Assembly: GCA_035297145.1 (NCBI GenBank)
Contig: DATGZN010000105.1
Location: forward strand, 25,344-89,343
Direction: 5' to 3'
Length of the DNA: 64,000 nt
DNA from: QHXW01 sp035297145
GTDB lineage: Bacteria; Acidobacteriota; Terriglobia; Bryobacterales; Bryobacteraceae
The first letter of the stretch is position 1. Each line of letters begins with the position of its first letter. A model generated the notes under the pieces. It saw only the letters and a list, made by a program, of their open reading frames with translations, did not search any database and was not told the origin of the DNA. Below, piece by piece: positions 7,586 through 15,974 of this stretch. The translations under genes and the position numbers were made by a program.

Positions 7586-9649
7586 CTATGTCCTTCGAAA
7601 ATCGAAGGCTGGTTGCGAATCAAAAAGTACCGCGGGTTTCTCGCGCCGGACGCGCTGAGCGAACTGGATCGCAGCTTCAGACTCCAGTATGCGTTTGCGA
7701 AAGATCCACGGGCCGTCAGACAGAGGATGTTCGGCCCCTATTTCACCGCGATCCACAGCGAGCCGGAGGGTTCGGGAGCTCACGCCCACAAACGTAGCAG
7801 CTTTCGTGAGGTTCATCCAGCCCTCAGCAGTTGCTTTGTCGCTGCTGTAAGCCGGGATGTGATGATGACTGCGCAAGGCGGTTACTCGTTCGCGAGTCCA
7901 GCGGTTTCCTCGTCCCGTGAGCATTCCATTCCGGTTTAAGAGGCCCGCAATCAGGTTGTTTGAACAGATTCGCGCCAACGCGACCACCGCGTCGATGAGG
8001 GCCTTGGGCGCTTGAGAGTTGTTTTGGCCGCGCCTTCGCCTAGGTAGGCGCAACTCCGTGTGGACCCCGCCCTTCCAGTGAATGACGAGGATGATTTCCC
8101 CAGCCGCGCCATCCACGTCGACCACCACTTCCTCAATCAGCGTTCTCACGATCCGCTTCTTCAGGCGAGTATCGGTGCCCGAGTCGTACCAAACGGTCTC
8201 CAAGTTCGCCGCCAGTTCTTCAAACTCCTCCTGCGTGGCTGGCCGATGTTGCGCATTGCCGTCTTGATGCGCTGCGATCCTGGTTTCGATCTCCCGCACT
8301 CGTTCCAGCGCCCCGTTCCATCGGCGTTCCAGTTCGTCGGTGACCAAACGATTCTCGGGATCGGCGGCATCGAATTGCCGCTGCGCGCGCTGAGCGGTAT
8401 ATCGTGCCGCTTCCAGATCTCGCCGCAATGCCTCCAAGACTTCGTCTTGACGACGAGTCTCCTCCTGGCTGGCCTGTACCGCTGCCTCTACGGCCGCCGG
8501 CTGCACCGCACGAAGCACTTCTCTTCCGATTGCTTCATCCACAGGGATCCCACCAAAAGCGATACAGCGCGCTTCGCCATTATCAAGCCACCCACGATTG
8601 CATGCGTAACGCAGGACATCATGGCCGTTGCCCGTGTACCGTACCGTCTGCTTACGACCACAGCGTCGGCAACGCAACAGACCAGCGAGCATGCCGAGCC
8701 CATTCTTGATCGCGCCAGGCGATCCTGGCACGTTTTCTTTCGTGGTCCGCTGAATTCGTTCGAACTCCTCCCACAGAACATAGCCTTCGTGAGCGTTCGG
8801 AATCAATGCCAGCCATTGATGGCGGGGTTTGCGATGGCAGCAGTGACGTGCTGCGCCATTCTCATAACGCAGCAACTGTTCGGTTTTTCCGTAAGCATAG
8901 GTGCCGCCGTAAACGGGATTCGTGAGCATCCGGTGCATCGCGCGATATGCCGGTCGTCTCCACAAAACGTCACCCCGCGGCGTATGCGCCGGCACCTGTA
9001 AGCCGTGCTCCAGAAACCACAGCAACGTCTGACGCACGGTTCCCAGTTCGGAAAACTTGCTGAATACGAGATGGATCACCTGTTGTACGCGACGATCCGG
9101 ATTCTTTTCCAGCCGTTGATCCTCGGTTTTTAAATATCCGACCGGTGCGGCCGGAACCAGCTCCCCGCGCCTCGCTTTCTCCATGCGGGCTTCCACCGAA
9201 CGCTGGCGCAGCAAATCTAGTTCATATTCGTTCAGGCTACCCTTCAGCCCCAGCAGGAGACGATCATTGCTCTGCCGGGGTGAGTACACCGTCTCTTGAT
9301 CGATTAGCACAGTGTCCACCACGCGGCATACTTCCACCAGTTGCTGCCACTCCCGGCTATTGCGCGCAAACCGGGACACTTCCCGCGCCGCGACCGCACC
9401 CACATTGCCGAGGCAGACTTCCGCCACCATGCGCTCAAACCCCGCGCGCGTGACGGTTCCGGCCGCTGATCGGCCCAGGTCCTCATCCACCACTTCAATC
9501 TCACGCCACCCCAGCTGGTGCAGACGTTCTTGACTCGCGTACTGCAGCTTCTGGCTTTCCAGGTTGTGAGTCACTTGGTAAGCGGATGACTGCCGGATTT
9601 ACAGAATCGCCTTGCGGCCTAAATGTTGCGGGCGGATCTTGTCACTCAT
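7586..9649 (-). pseudogene. Large serine recombinase, broken by a stop codon at the catalytic N-terminus
   Basis: About 687 codons of a large serine recombinase: resolvase domain (RQSSAYQVTHNLESQ, DEDLGRSAAG, EVSRFARNSREWQQL), recombinase domain (PVGYLKTEDQ, WRRPAYRAMHRMLTNPVYGG), zinc-ribbon LLRCRRCGRKQT with a second Cys pair, coiled coil, and a C-terminal helix-turn-helix-like tail. The natural start appears to be MSDKIRPQHLGRKAIL at 9649. The next codon is TAA (9599-9601) where the family has Tyr, just before I-R-Q-S with the catalytic Ser. The remaining open frame could start at GTG 9574 but would lack that Ser. So the gene is inactive unless the stop is read through. Confidence 0.85.
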
Positions 9650-9816
9650 CGCTCGGCCTCGCTCTGTGGATCCTGGCCTCTTCCGGCGTGTTCCCTCAGC
9701 ATTCGCGCCAGTAGACTCACCGTCTTTTGGCTCACTTCCCGCGGCAACGCCGGACTGGGGGTCTGCGCTTGGAACAGACTCACCTGACCGTCTTTCGGTT
9801 TCGACGACTTCTGCAT
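9646..9816 (-). CDS. Small accessory protein upstream of the recombinase
   Basis: A 56-residue frame with an excellent ribosome-binding site (AGGAGGTGCTG before ATG). Its TGA overlaps the recombinase ATG (ATGA), the arrangement expected for a coupled accessory gene. The product is hydrophilic (VSQKTVSLLARMLREHAG) with no recognised domain. The same DNA is also open in another frame (9599-9991), which reads EIPQWMFEAAECC and runs into the recombinase N-terminus; that longer frame may be a second decayed accessory gene. Confidence 0.5.
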   Translation of the reverse strand: MQKSSKPKDGQVSLFQAQTPSPALPREVSQKTVSLLARMLREHAGRGQDPQSEAER

Positions 9817-9984
9817 CAGCACCTCCTGCAATCCAGGATGACTGCGGAGCCTCCGCCAAGAGTGCCCTCAGATGACGCAATGCCTCACAGCGAACTATGA
9901 TTCCGCTGGACACTGCGATCCGGCAGCACTCGGCGGCCTCGAACATCCACTGCGGAATCTCGAGGACCGGGAACCCAGGTTCGA

Positions 9985-10290
9985 TATCCATTCCATCCTT
10001 GGCATGGACCGCTGCCGAAACCGTTTGTGTGCCATCCGAACCCAGGAAAGTAGATGCCCACCGCTTGGCAGCGAGTCGTAAGACATTCCGCAGAAGCTGC
10101 CGATCATCCATCGGCTGGCCGCCGACGTGGAATACGTAGTCCTCGGGCCCAGCACCGGCTTCCTTCTTACACCGGTACTCTTCCAACAGCAACACCAACG
10201 ACAGCACACGGCGGCAGCTCGCACGTCCTCTGCCACCAATTGCAGCCGTTCAACTGCCGCGCCTACTCGCTCGTTCCATAGCCGCTCACT
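9985..10290 (-). pseudogene. Tyrosine recombinase (phage-type integrase) remnant
   Basis: Pieces of an integrase C-terminal domain in more than one frame: GAAVERLQLVAEDV, then LLLEEYRCKKEAGAGPEDYV and GQPMDDRQLLRNVLRLAAKR, then in a third frame FPGFGWHT followed by FRQR. These resemble the segment leading to the conserved H-x-x-R box. The catalytic Tyr region is absent. The serine-recombinase element follows directly, so it may have inserted into this integrase. The match is by eye. Confidence 0.5.
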
Positions 10291-10755
10291 CGAGAAGAGG
10301 GAAGCGACTTGTTTTGGCCATGCAATTGCGGCATTCAGTTTGATTGTTGCCGGAGGTCATTCAGAGTGACAAGTTGGGCCAGCCGTTTTCAGTTCCGTGC
10401 CAGCAAAATTTATCAGATGCCTGCGTCTTATGCCGAAGTTCGGCAGGAGCAGTGCCATTGCGGTGTAGGTGTACTGGTGGACGTGATTCTGAATGCGTAT
10501 TGGGAACCTCTCGACTTCGAGCTTCCGATATTGCTGCCGCACGGTCGGTAGTAAAGTGCTAATCGCAGGGGAGGGGCTAATGCCGGGCATTTCAACTCCC
10601 GTCAGTTGCCATTACCATGATGGCTGGAATTGGAGCCGTGATGAACAGTGCAGTGAAATTGGCGGCGCTCTCTCCGCGGAAAGTCCCGATTTGTACGGGT
10701 TGGCCCGGCCGAGATCACAGCAACAATCCATTTTTTGTCTAGGAGATGAGTAGGA
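10291..10755. other. Intergenic region, 465 bp
   Basis: No gene recognised. It holds the palindrome at 10431-10445. On the minus strand it holds a -24/-12-like TGGCACTGCTCCTGC (10443-10457) abutting it, with no intact gene downstream. The ribosome-binding site AGGAGATGAG for the next gene lies at the end. Confidence 0.4.
10431..10445. promoter_or_regulatory. Palindrome TGCCGAA-G-TTCGGCA (candidate enhancer site)
   Basis: Perfect 7-bp arms around one base. It belongs to the intergenic palindrome family also found at 13350, 14715, 17203, 20709, 30120, 32255, 50823 and 63347. It lies about 310 bp before the sugar dehydrogenase gene; no strong sigma-54 promoter was seen between them. Confidence 0.5.
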
Positions 10756-12081
10756 ATGAGCAGTGTACTATTACAGAAACTCTCAACCGCCGGCGCGTTG
10801 GAGGAAAAGATTCGTACGCGCGACGCGAAGGTCGGAATCGTTGGTTTGGGTTACGTGGGCCTCCCTCTGGCCGTCGAGTTCGCCAAGGCAGGCTTCGACG
10901 TCACCGGTATCGATCTCAGCGATTCCAAGGTAAGGAGCATCAATGCCGGCGATTCCTATGTGGGCGACATCGCCGACGCCACTCTGGGCCCTCTGGTCAA
11001 GGCCGGTAAGCTCAAAGCTACGTGCGATTTCTCCGCGATAGCCGATCTCGATACGGTCAATATTTGTGTTCCCACGCCGCTGCGCAAAACTAAAGACCCC
11101 GACATGAGTTTCATCGTGTCGGCGTGCGCGGAAATTGCGAAGTTTCTCCACCCCGGGATGCTCGTTATCCTGGAATCTACAACATACCCCGGTACGACCG
11201 ACGAACTGGTGCTGCCTATGCTCGAACAAGCCGGATTAAAAGTGGGGCAGGATTTCTTTCTGTGTTTTTCGCCCGAGCGCGTCGATCCCGGCAACCCCAA
11301 ATACAATACCTCGAACATTCCAAAGGTAGTTGGTGGCGTGACGCCGGCCTGTTCAGAAGTGGGCCGGCTATTTTATTCGCAAGCATTGCTGAATGTAGTG
11401 GCGGTTAGTTCCACGCAGGTCGCCGAGATGGTCAAGCTGCTGGAAAACACGTTCAGAATGATCAATATCGGTCTGGCGAATGAGATCGCGCTCATGTGCG
11501 ACCGCATGGGCATCAATGTCTGGGAAGTGATTGAAGCCGCGGCGACGAAACCCTTCGGTTTCATGCCGTTTTATCCCGGCCCGGGCCTCGGCGGGCATTG
11601 CATTCCCATCGATCCGTTCTATTTATCGTGGAAAACCAAGCAGGCGGGGATCGAAGCGCGGTTCATCGAGCTGGCCGGCTATATCAACGGGCAAATGCCC
11701 CACTTTGTGGTGGATAAGATTCAGAGTGCCCTCAACGACGTAGCCAGACCGTTGAAAGGATCCCACATCCACATCTTGGGTGTCGCGTATAAGAAGAACA
11801 TCGATGATTTACGCGAATCACCCGCGCTCGATATCATGCTGCTGCTGAAGCGGCGGGGCGTACGGCTCACGTACTCCGATCCTCACGTTCCGCAACTCAA
11901 TTTGGAAGGCGAGGTTTTGAAGTCGGACGACGTCGATCTAGTGGCATCAGCAGACTGCACGGTAATAGTCACAGACCACACGGTTTTCCAATATCGCGAA
12001 ATCGCTGAGCAGGCGAAGCTGATCGTGGACACGCGAAACGCGCTCAAGGGAATTTCGTCGCCAAAAATCGTCCGTTTGTAG
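10756..12081 (+). CDS. Nucleotide-sugar dehydrogenase (UDP-ManNAc/GlcNAc dehydrogenase type)
   Basis: A full-length 441-residue UDP-glucose/UDP-ManNAc dehydrogenase family protein: Rossmann motif GIVGLGYVGLPLAVEFAKAG (28-47), central helices (EMVKLLENTFRMINIGLANE), active-site Cys282 in GPGLGGHCIPIDPFY and a C-terminal domain ILGVAYKKNIDDLRESPALD. It oxidises the sugar 6-hydroxyl to a uronic acid using 2 NAD+. GGHCIPIDPFYL and the length fit the WbpA/VipA (HexNAc) group better than glucose enzymes. The product would feed surface polysaccharide synthesis. No other polysaccharide genes lie directly beside it. RBS AGGAGATGAG. Confidence 0.93.
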   Translation: MSSVLLQKLSTAGALEEKIRTRDAKVGIVGLGYVGLPLAVEFAKAGFDVTGIDLSDSKVRSINAGDSYVGDIADATLGPLVKAGKLKATCDFSAIADLDTVNICVPTPLRKTKDPDMSFIVSACAEIAKFLHPGMLVILESTTYPGTTDELVLPMLEQAGLKVGQDFFLCFSPERVDPGNPKYNTSNIPKVVGGVTPACSEVGRLFYSQALLNVVAVSSTQVAEMVKLLENTFRMINIGLANEIALMCDRMGINVWEVIEAAATKPFGFMPFYPGPGLGGHCIPIDPFYLSWKTKQAGIEARFIELAGYINGQMPHFVVDKIQSALNDVARPLKGSHIHILGVAYKKNIDDLRESPALDIMLLLKRRGVRLTYSDPHVPQLNLEGEVLKSDDVDLVASADCTVIVTDHTVFQYREIAEQAKLIVDTRNALKGISSPKIVRL

Positions 12082-12083
12082 TA

Positions 12084-12210
12084 TTCAGCATTCTGGTGGT
12101 CGACGACGAAGAAGCCATTCGGCGGATGATGAGGAAGATGCTCTGGAACAGTGGTTACTCTATTCTGAAAGGATACAGCGCGGTTGAGGCGCTGGCCATA
12201 ATTCCGATAC
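12084..12210 (+). pseudogene. Response-regulator receiver fragment
   Basis: Directly after the dehydrogenase stop the frame reads FSILVVDDEEAIRRMMRKML and SGYSILKGYSAVEAL, the first strand, acidic pocket and helix of a receiver domain. It then turns into unrelated sequence. The phosphoacceptor Asp, the rest of the receiver and any start codon are missing. It is a decayed fragment rather than a gene. Confidence 0.6.
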
Positions 12211-12299
12211 AAGCCTGGATTTGGCCGCCACAAACGGAGCCCCACCCGTTCTCCACGTTTTTCCCTAAGGAGCCTGGTGCGCCACTGGGCAACCTATCC

Positions 12300-13175
12300 C
12301 TAGCTCGCCTCTTTCAAGAGTTCCTCTAGTACGGAGTCGTTTGGGCGGTAGTCGCTATACTTGTAACGCGTCAACACTTCGGACTTAAACAGAAGAATTT
12401 TGGCGATTTTCAATTTCAGCGAAACCATATCAATAAGCCACGTCGAGTCAGATACCTTGGTCATAGTGATCTCGATATCGGTTCCGGGCAGAACGCTGGC
12501 CAATGCCCCATAAACCGGCACCGGCCTGATCACACTGCATTCAACACGCATGGGGTGCAGGCTGTCCTTATCTACCCACGCCGTCCCCTTCATGCCGGTC
12601 AGCACCTTAGCGGCGCGCGTGGTCGCCACAACTCCAGGCTTTGGAGTTGCAGAGAAAATGTACGCTGCGCGCCCGTCCTTAATCGCCTCGTCCTGCAAAT
12701 GCAATGTGAGCGAAGTCGGGAAATCGAGCAATAGTTCACCATTCTCATCGCGTTGTTTCTTCCAAGCGGCGATGCGGGAGCGGCGATTCGTCGCGCTCTC
12801 GTTCCTGCGGTGTTCGGCTTCATCTTTCAGCTTGATGAGCTCTGCTTTGCGGCGAGCCGGCGATAAAGGCTGGCCGTCTGTGGCGAGAGGAAGACGGTAA
12901 TCGGAACCGTCGATCATCACAACCTCAAATGTCTTGCTGGTCAGCTTGTCTCCTTTTTGGACCTCATCTTTTTCGATGTAGGCATACGATGGATCCGCTG
13001 CCCAGTCTGATCTAAATGCCTCTGTAGCTCGCTGAACAATTTCGTTCGGATCGGCAGCGCGGGAGCTGACAGCTCCTATGAATAAGAAGCCCGCCACGAA
13101 AGCCCTATAAGCGTGTCGACGCATAAGAGCGCCGATACCACTCGAGCGCCCGTCTTCCTTACTGACCCTCAACAT
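12300..13175 (-). CDS. Secreted protein of unknown function
   Basis: About 291 residues with a signal peptide (MRRHAYRAFVAGFLFIGAVSSRAAD) and a mature part without a recognised catalytic motif. The overall pattern (NEIVQRATEAFRSDW at the start, then a long beta-rich region with DKDSLHPMRVECSV) resembles outer-membrane-lipoprotein-sorting (LolA-like) secreted proteins common in Acidobacteriota. The start is uncertain. ATG 13190 is unlikely because the candidate sigma-54 promoter at 13200-13215 would start transcription near 13189. ATG 13175 has GGGGGA before it; ATG 13124 begins exactly at the signal peptide. Confidence 0.75.
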   Translation of the reverse strand: MLRVSKEDGRSSGIGALMRRHAYRAFVAGFLFIGAVSSRAADPNEIVQRATEAFRSDWAADPSYAYIEKDEVQKGDKLTSKTFEVVMIDGSDYRLPLATDGQPLSPARRKAELIKLKDEAEHRRNESATNRRSRIAAWKKQRDENGELLLDFPTSLTLHLQDEAIKDGRAAYIFSATPKPGVVATTRAAKVLTGMKGTAWVDKDSLHPMRVECSVIRPVPVYGALASVLPGTDIEITMTKVSDSTWLIDMVSLKLKIAKILLFKSEVLTRYKYSDYRPNDSVLEELLKEAS

Positions 13176-13199
13176 GAGTCCCCCAGCCATTGTTGCCAG

Positions 13200-13215
13200 T
13201 GCACTTTGCTTTCCA
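13200..13215 (-). promoter_or_regulatory. Candidate sigma-54 promoter for the secreted-protein gene
   Basis: On the minus strand TGGAAAGCAAAGTGCA, GG-N10-GC. Predicted start near 13189, 14 nt before ATG 13175. The palindrome at 13350 lies about 161-174 bp upstream and is shared with the divergent promoter at 13424. Confidence 0.5.
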
Positions 13216-13349
13216 TCTCAGGCGGGCAGGCCAGAGTACTGTTTTATGCCGGTCCCCGATTGGGTTTTTCCCAGTAGACGAGAGCGGCGCACTCCATGTA
13301 CGGGCCTTCATTCCGATTGCTAACGCCGTAGGCATACCCGCGGCTGCGC

Positions 13350-13363
13350 GCCGAATATTCGGC
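13350..13363. promoter_or_regulatory. Palindrome GCCGAATATTCGGC between divergent promoters
   Basis: A perfect 14-bp palindrome followed by A (TTCGGCA). It sits at about -161 to -174 from the minus-strand promoter and -87 to -100 from the plus-strand promoter, both plausible enhancer distances. Confidence 0.6.
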
Positions 13364-13423
13364 ATTTGTTACGGCAGATGAGTCTGATCAAACGAAAATG
13401 CAGCCAAAACAATGCTCTGAGCC

Positions 13424-13439
13424 TGGTTACCAAAGTGCA
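13424..13439 (+). promoter_or_regulatory. Candidate sigma-54 promoter before a small gene
   Basis: TGGTTACCAAAGTGCA, GG-N10-GC, very close in sequence to the promoter at 13200. Predicted start near 13450, followed by GGAGGG and ATG 13465. Confidence 0.5.
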
Positions 13440-13464
13440 TTTCTTGATAGTTGGAGGGACTCAG

Positions 13465-13572
13465 ATGTGGATCATGTGGGAGCTAGTGGGATTCGTCGCA
13501 TTGTGCCTTTTAATGTCAATGATCAGCGCCCCTCAACCCAGTAGACCGAAGCTAATACAGCGAAGAATGTAA
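13465..13572 (+). CDS. Small membrane protein, 35 residues
   Basis: ATG 13465 follows a good ribosome-binding site (TTGGAGGGACTC). The product has one hydrophobic helix (MWIMWELVGFVALCLLMSM) and a short basic tail ending RPKLIQRRM. No family recognised. Support comes from the ribosome-binding site and the -24/-12 promoter just upstream. It could instead be a leader peptide or a chance frame. Confidence 0.4.
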   Translation: MWIMWELVGFVALCLLMSMISAPQPSRPKLIQRRM

Positions 13573-13926
13573 TGTTCGGTGTTGGAGGTGATCCCCGGGG
13601 AGCGCCGTCACAACATCAGAAGCGCCGGGACCGGCGGATTCGGCATTCTCCGCAGATCACGAGAACGATAGCCATGCGGCACTTTGTCGAGAACGTCGTC
13701 CTGCTAATTGTCTAACCGACGCTACTGTTTGAGTTTGGGAAATCAGTTTGAACCCGCTCACTCTGCCCTTTTCCAAGCTTCGGTATTAAGTAGCGATCAA
13801 GTACCTCCTGAGGGCGTCAACGATTGCGCGAGGAGAAGGGTTTCCGCTGCTATCCAGTATTTGCCCACGTCAATCGCAGGTTTCGGCCCAGGTGCATTTG
13901 TAACCTTAAGAATAGCCTGGGATTCA
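13573..13926. other. Intergenic region, 354 bp
   Basis: Nothing recognised on either strand apart from one half site ATTCGGCA near 13638-13645. Confidence 0.4.
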
Positions 13927-14382
13927 CTAAACGCTTGCTGACCTTCCTGCGCCGATTCCCAGATCGCGGAGCTGATCTTCGACCTCCTCTAGGACGTGCT
14001 GCTCCGGCAGTTCCGCAGGTTGATCCAGGTTTCCAGCGTGCGTGATCCTGATTCGGAGCATGGCTTCCGGGCGAAGGCCCTCTCGTGCATCGAGGAAGAC
14101 CGTCGAGCCGAAAGAAATGACCTCGATGGAACAAGAGTTCGTGGTATGACGCGAAATCTCTTCAACGGTCTTCCGCAAGATTGCGTACGCCTGTCCATAA
14201 TCCGCCGATAGCCCCGGACCGTCGCTGGTCTTCAAGCCGTAGATGTCAATATCAAAGCCAGCCTGAATTCTTCGTGTGGTGCATGCGGCCTTTCCATGCC
14301 CATCCTCGATCACCACGTTGTATGGCAATACCTCATAAAACGGACGATGTTCTTGAATCAGCTGACGAAAATTCTCAGACAT
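13927..14382 (-). CDS. Conserved hypothetical protein, 151 residues
   Basis: Soluble alpha/beta-looking protein (YEVLPYNVVIEDGHGKAACT, DIDIYGLKTSDGPGL, IEVISFGSTVFLDA) with no signal peptide and no family I recognise. The ATG has GAGGTGCAGGAACA upstream. It overlaps the 3' end of the small CxxC protein gene upstream by 25 nt, so the two are translationally coupled. Coding is supported by the ribosome-binding site, the overlap and balanced composition. Confidence 0.65.
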   Translation of the reverse strand: MSENFRQLIQEHRPFYEVLPYNVVIEDGHGKAACTTRRIQAGFDIDIYGLKTSDGPGLSADYGQAYAILRKTVEEISRHTTNSCSIEVISFGSTVFLDAREGLRPEAMLRIRITHAGNLDQPAELPEQHVLEEVEDQLRDLGIGAGRSASV

Positions 14383-14576
14383 TGTTCCTGCACCTCACTG
14401 ACTGATGTAGCCGGAACACCTTGCGGCACAGCCATGATCCGATGCTTCTCCCAGGGAACAGCGTATTGGCGCCGGCATGAGGGGCATCGGTAATAGCCAT
14501 GCGCCGGCCACATTGGAGCGGGGTGCATCAGCGAGCACCAGGCTTCTGCGACCCAAGACCAGAATGTTCCCTTCAT
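14358..14576 (-). CDS. Small protein with a CPSC motif
   Basis: A 72-residue protein from ATG 14576, which has an excellent GAGGAGA site 6 nt upstream. It contains HGYYRCPSCRRQYAVPWE, one CxxC pair of the kind found in zinc ribbons or rubredoxin-like knuckles; a second pair is not evident. The C-terminus overlaps the next gene. It is preceded by the candidate sigma-54 promoter at 14614-14629. Function unknown. Confidence 0.6.
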   Translation of the reverse strand: MKGTFWSWVAEAWCSLMHPAPMWPAHGYYRCPSCRRQYAVPWEKHRIMAVPQGVPATSVSEVQEQCLRIFVS

Positions 14577-14613
14577 TTTGTCTCTCCTCGGTGTCGTACC
14601 CACTCCACCTTAG

Positions 14614-14629
14614 TGCACAAATGTAGCCA
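14614..14629 (-). promoter_or_regulatory. Candidate sigma-54 promoter for the CPSC-protein unit
   Basis: Minus-strand TGGCTACATTTGTGCA, GG-N10-GC with a TGCA -12 box. Predicted start near 14603, 27 nt before ATG 14576 with its GAGGAGA site between. Palindrome 14715-14728 lies at about -112 to -125. Confidence 0.55.
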
Positions 14630-14714
14630 CAATGGTGTCTTCCCTAGGCTGAATGACTTCCACCCGACATGTGGCGGCTTTATGCCGCTGTTCGGGCATT
14701 TTGCCGGTTCAACC

Positions 14715-14728
14715 GCCGAATCTCGGCA
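14715..14728. promoter_or_regulatory. Palindrome GCCGA-ATC-TCGGCA (candidate enhancer site)
   Basis: The same 14-base string occurs at 32255-32268. Here it is about 112-125 bp upstream of the predicted start of the CPSC-protein promoter. The rest of 14577-14910 holds no recognised gene. Confidence 0.55.
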
Positions 14729-14910
14729 CTTGCTCACGAAAAAGACTCCAAGCTCTAGGAGTTCAAAGGTTCGACGAGGCAGGAATCGACGGTGGTTTCG
14801 TATTCAAGAAAACTGCGGCGTGCACGATCCCATATGTATGAGTTTATGCTGGCTACGACCAGGAGGGTTAAAGACGGTGAGGCTCAGGGTGGCGCGCTTC
14901 TTGAGAACTC

Positions 14911-15972
14911 TTACTTTTTGGCACCTTTGCTGGTGAACCTAGCCAAAATAAACTCCTGGGCCAGACTACTGACAACGTGCATACCCAGGCCAATGCCAAA
15001 ATTTCCGAAGACATGATCGGCGGTACGATTCGAACCGGGCAGGTACGTAGTAGCGATGGCATTCGAAATTAAGGCACCACCCCAGGTGGAATAATTTGGC
15101 TGCAAGTGTCCGTTGTCTCCACGACAGACAAATGGAGCTGACATGGCGTGGGCAAGCCGGGATTTCTTTGTGCCGTTGCCTCGATAATAGTAACGGGGAT
15201 CCTGATGCAGAAGTGATGGCAGGATAGCATTGCCAATTAGTCCTTCGGTGACTCCACCGGCGAGGTTAGCCCCTAACCGCTTGCCATAACCCACTGCCCC
15301 TTGGGGGTAATTTGGGGTGTTGGCTGCCTGCTGGATACCGGACCACGCAGCTGTCCAGCCCAAGAATACTGGCTGAGTCAGACTCTTATAGGCTAGATCG
15401 AACTTCATCTTCGTGGTAAGAGGCTCGGGATCGGTTTCATAGACCACATACATGTTTGGGATGAAACCGAGAAGGCGCTGGTTTTCCTCCGCCTTCAGCT
15501 GCTGAGTGGCCGTCTGCCGGGGTGAATATGCAACAATAACCGTTCTCTGCTTACCTTCAAACCGAAGTTTGACGCCGGCCAGAGTCTTGTTCTGCCCCGG
15601 CTCGAGTGTAATGGACGAATCCCATTCTGAAAATCCTTCAGCTGTGACGGTGATCTGATAGGAAATTCCCGGCGTGACATCCTGGAATGAAAACACTCCA
15701 TCGTCCTTTGTCATAAGTGTGTGACGATTGTCGGCGATCGGTCCTTTAAGGACTACCGTGGCGTCCGGAATGGGATCGTCGTTGATATCCGTTACCGTGC
15801 CTAGGATGCGTCCTGGGTTTGTATCTGATCCCTCAGTAGACTGTGCGGACAGCGCCACGGGCAGGAGCCAACCTCCAGCCAGAACAATTAGCGATAAGAC
15901 GTATGTCATTTTTAGCAATGCTCCGAGGTGCCGCTTTAGCGACGCATACGCGTTTCTGTTTAATATCGACAC
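14911..15972 (-). CDS. Carboxypeptidase-regulatory-like (CnaB-type) domain protein, outer-membrane candidate
   Basis: A 353-residue exported protein: signal/anchor segment (MTYVLSLIVLAGGWLLPVALSAQS), a beta-sandwich carboxypeptidase-regulatory-like domain (GRILGTVTDINDDPIPDATV to LEPGQNKTLAGV), a linker, and a C-terminal region with GVTEGLIGNAILPSLLHQDP. That last region is shared with the protein at 27484-28536. The N-terminal domain is common on acidobacterial TonB-dependent receptors, but here no barrel of that size follows. It starts 3 nt after the TonB gene stop and is probably cotranscribed with it. Role unknown; likely envelope-associated. Confidence 0.8.
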   Translation of the reverse strand: MSILNRNAYASLKRHLGALLKMTYVLSLIVLAGGWLLPVALSAQSTEGSDTNPGRILGTVTDINDDPIPDATVVLKGPIADNRHTLMTKDDGVFSFQDVTPGISYQITVTAEGFSEWDSSITLEPGQNKTLAGVKLRFEGKQRTVIVAYSPRQTATQQLKAEENQRLLGFIPNMYVVYETDPEPLTTKMKFDLAYKSLTQPVFLGWTAAWSGIQQAANTPNYPQGAVGYGKRLGANLAGGVTEGLIGNAILPSLLHQDPRYYYRGNGTKKSRLAHAMSAPFVCRGDNGHLQPNYSTWGGALISNAIATTYLPGSNRTADHVFGNFGIGLGMHVVSSLAQEFILARFTSKGAKK

Positions 15973-15974
15973 GT

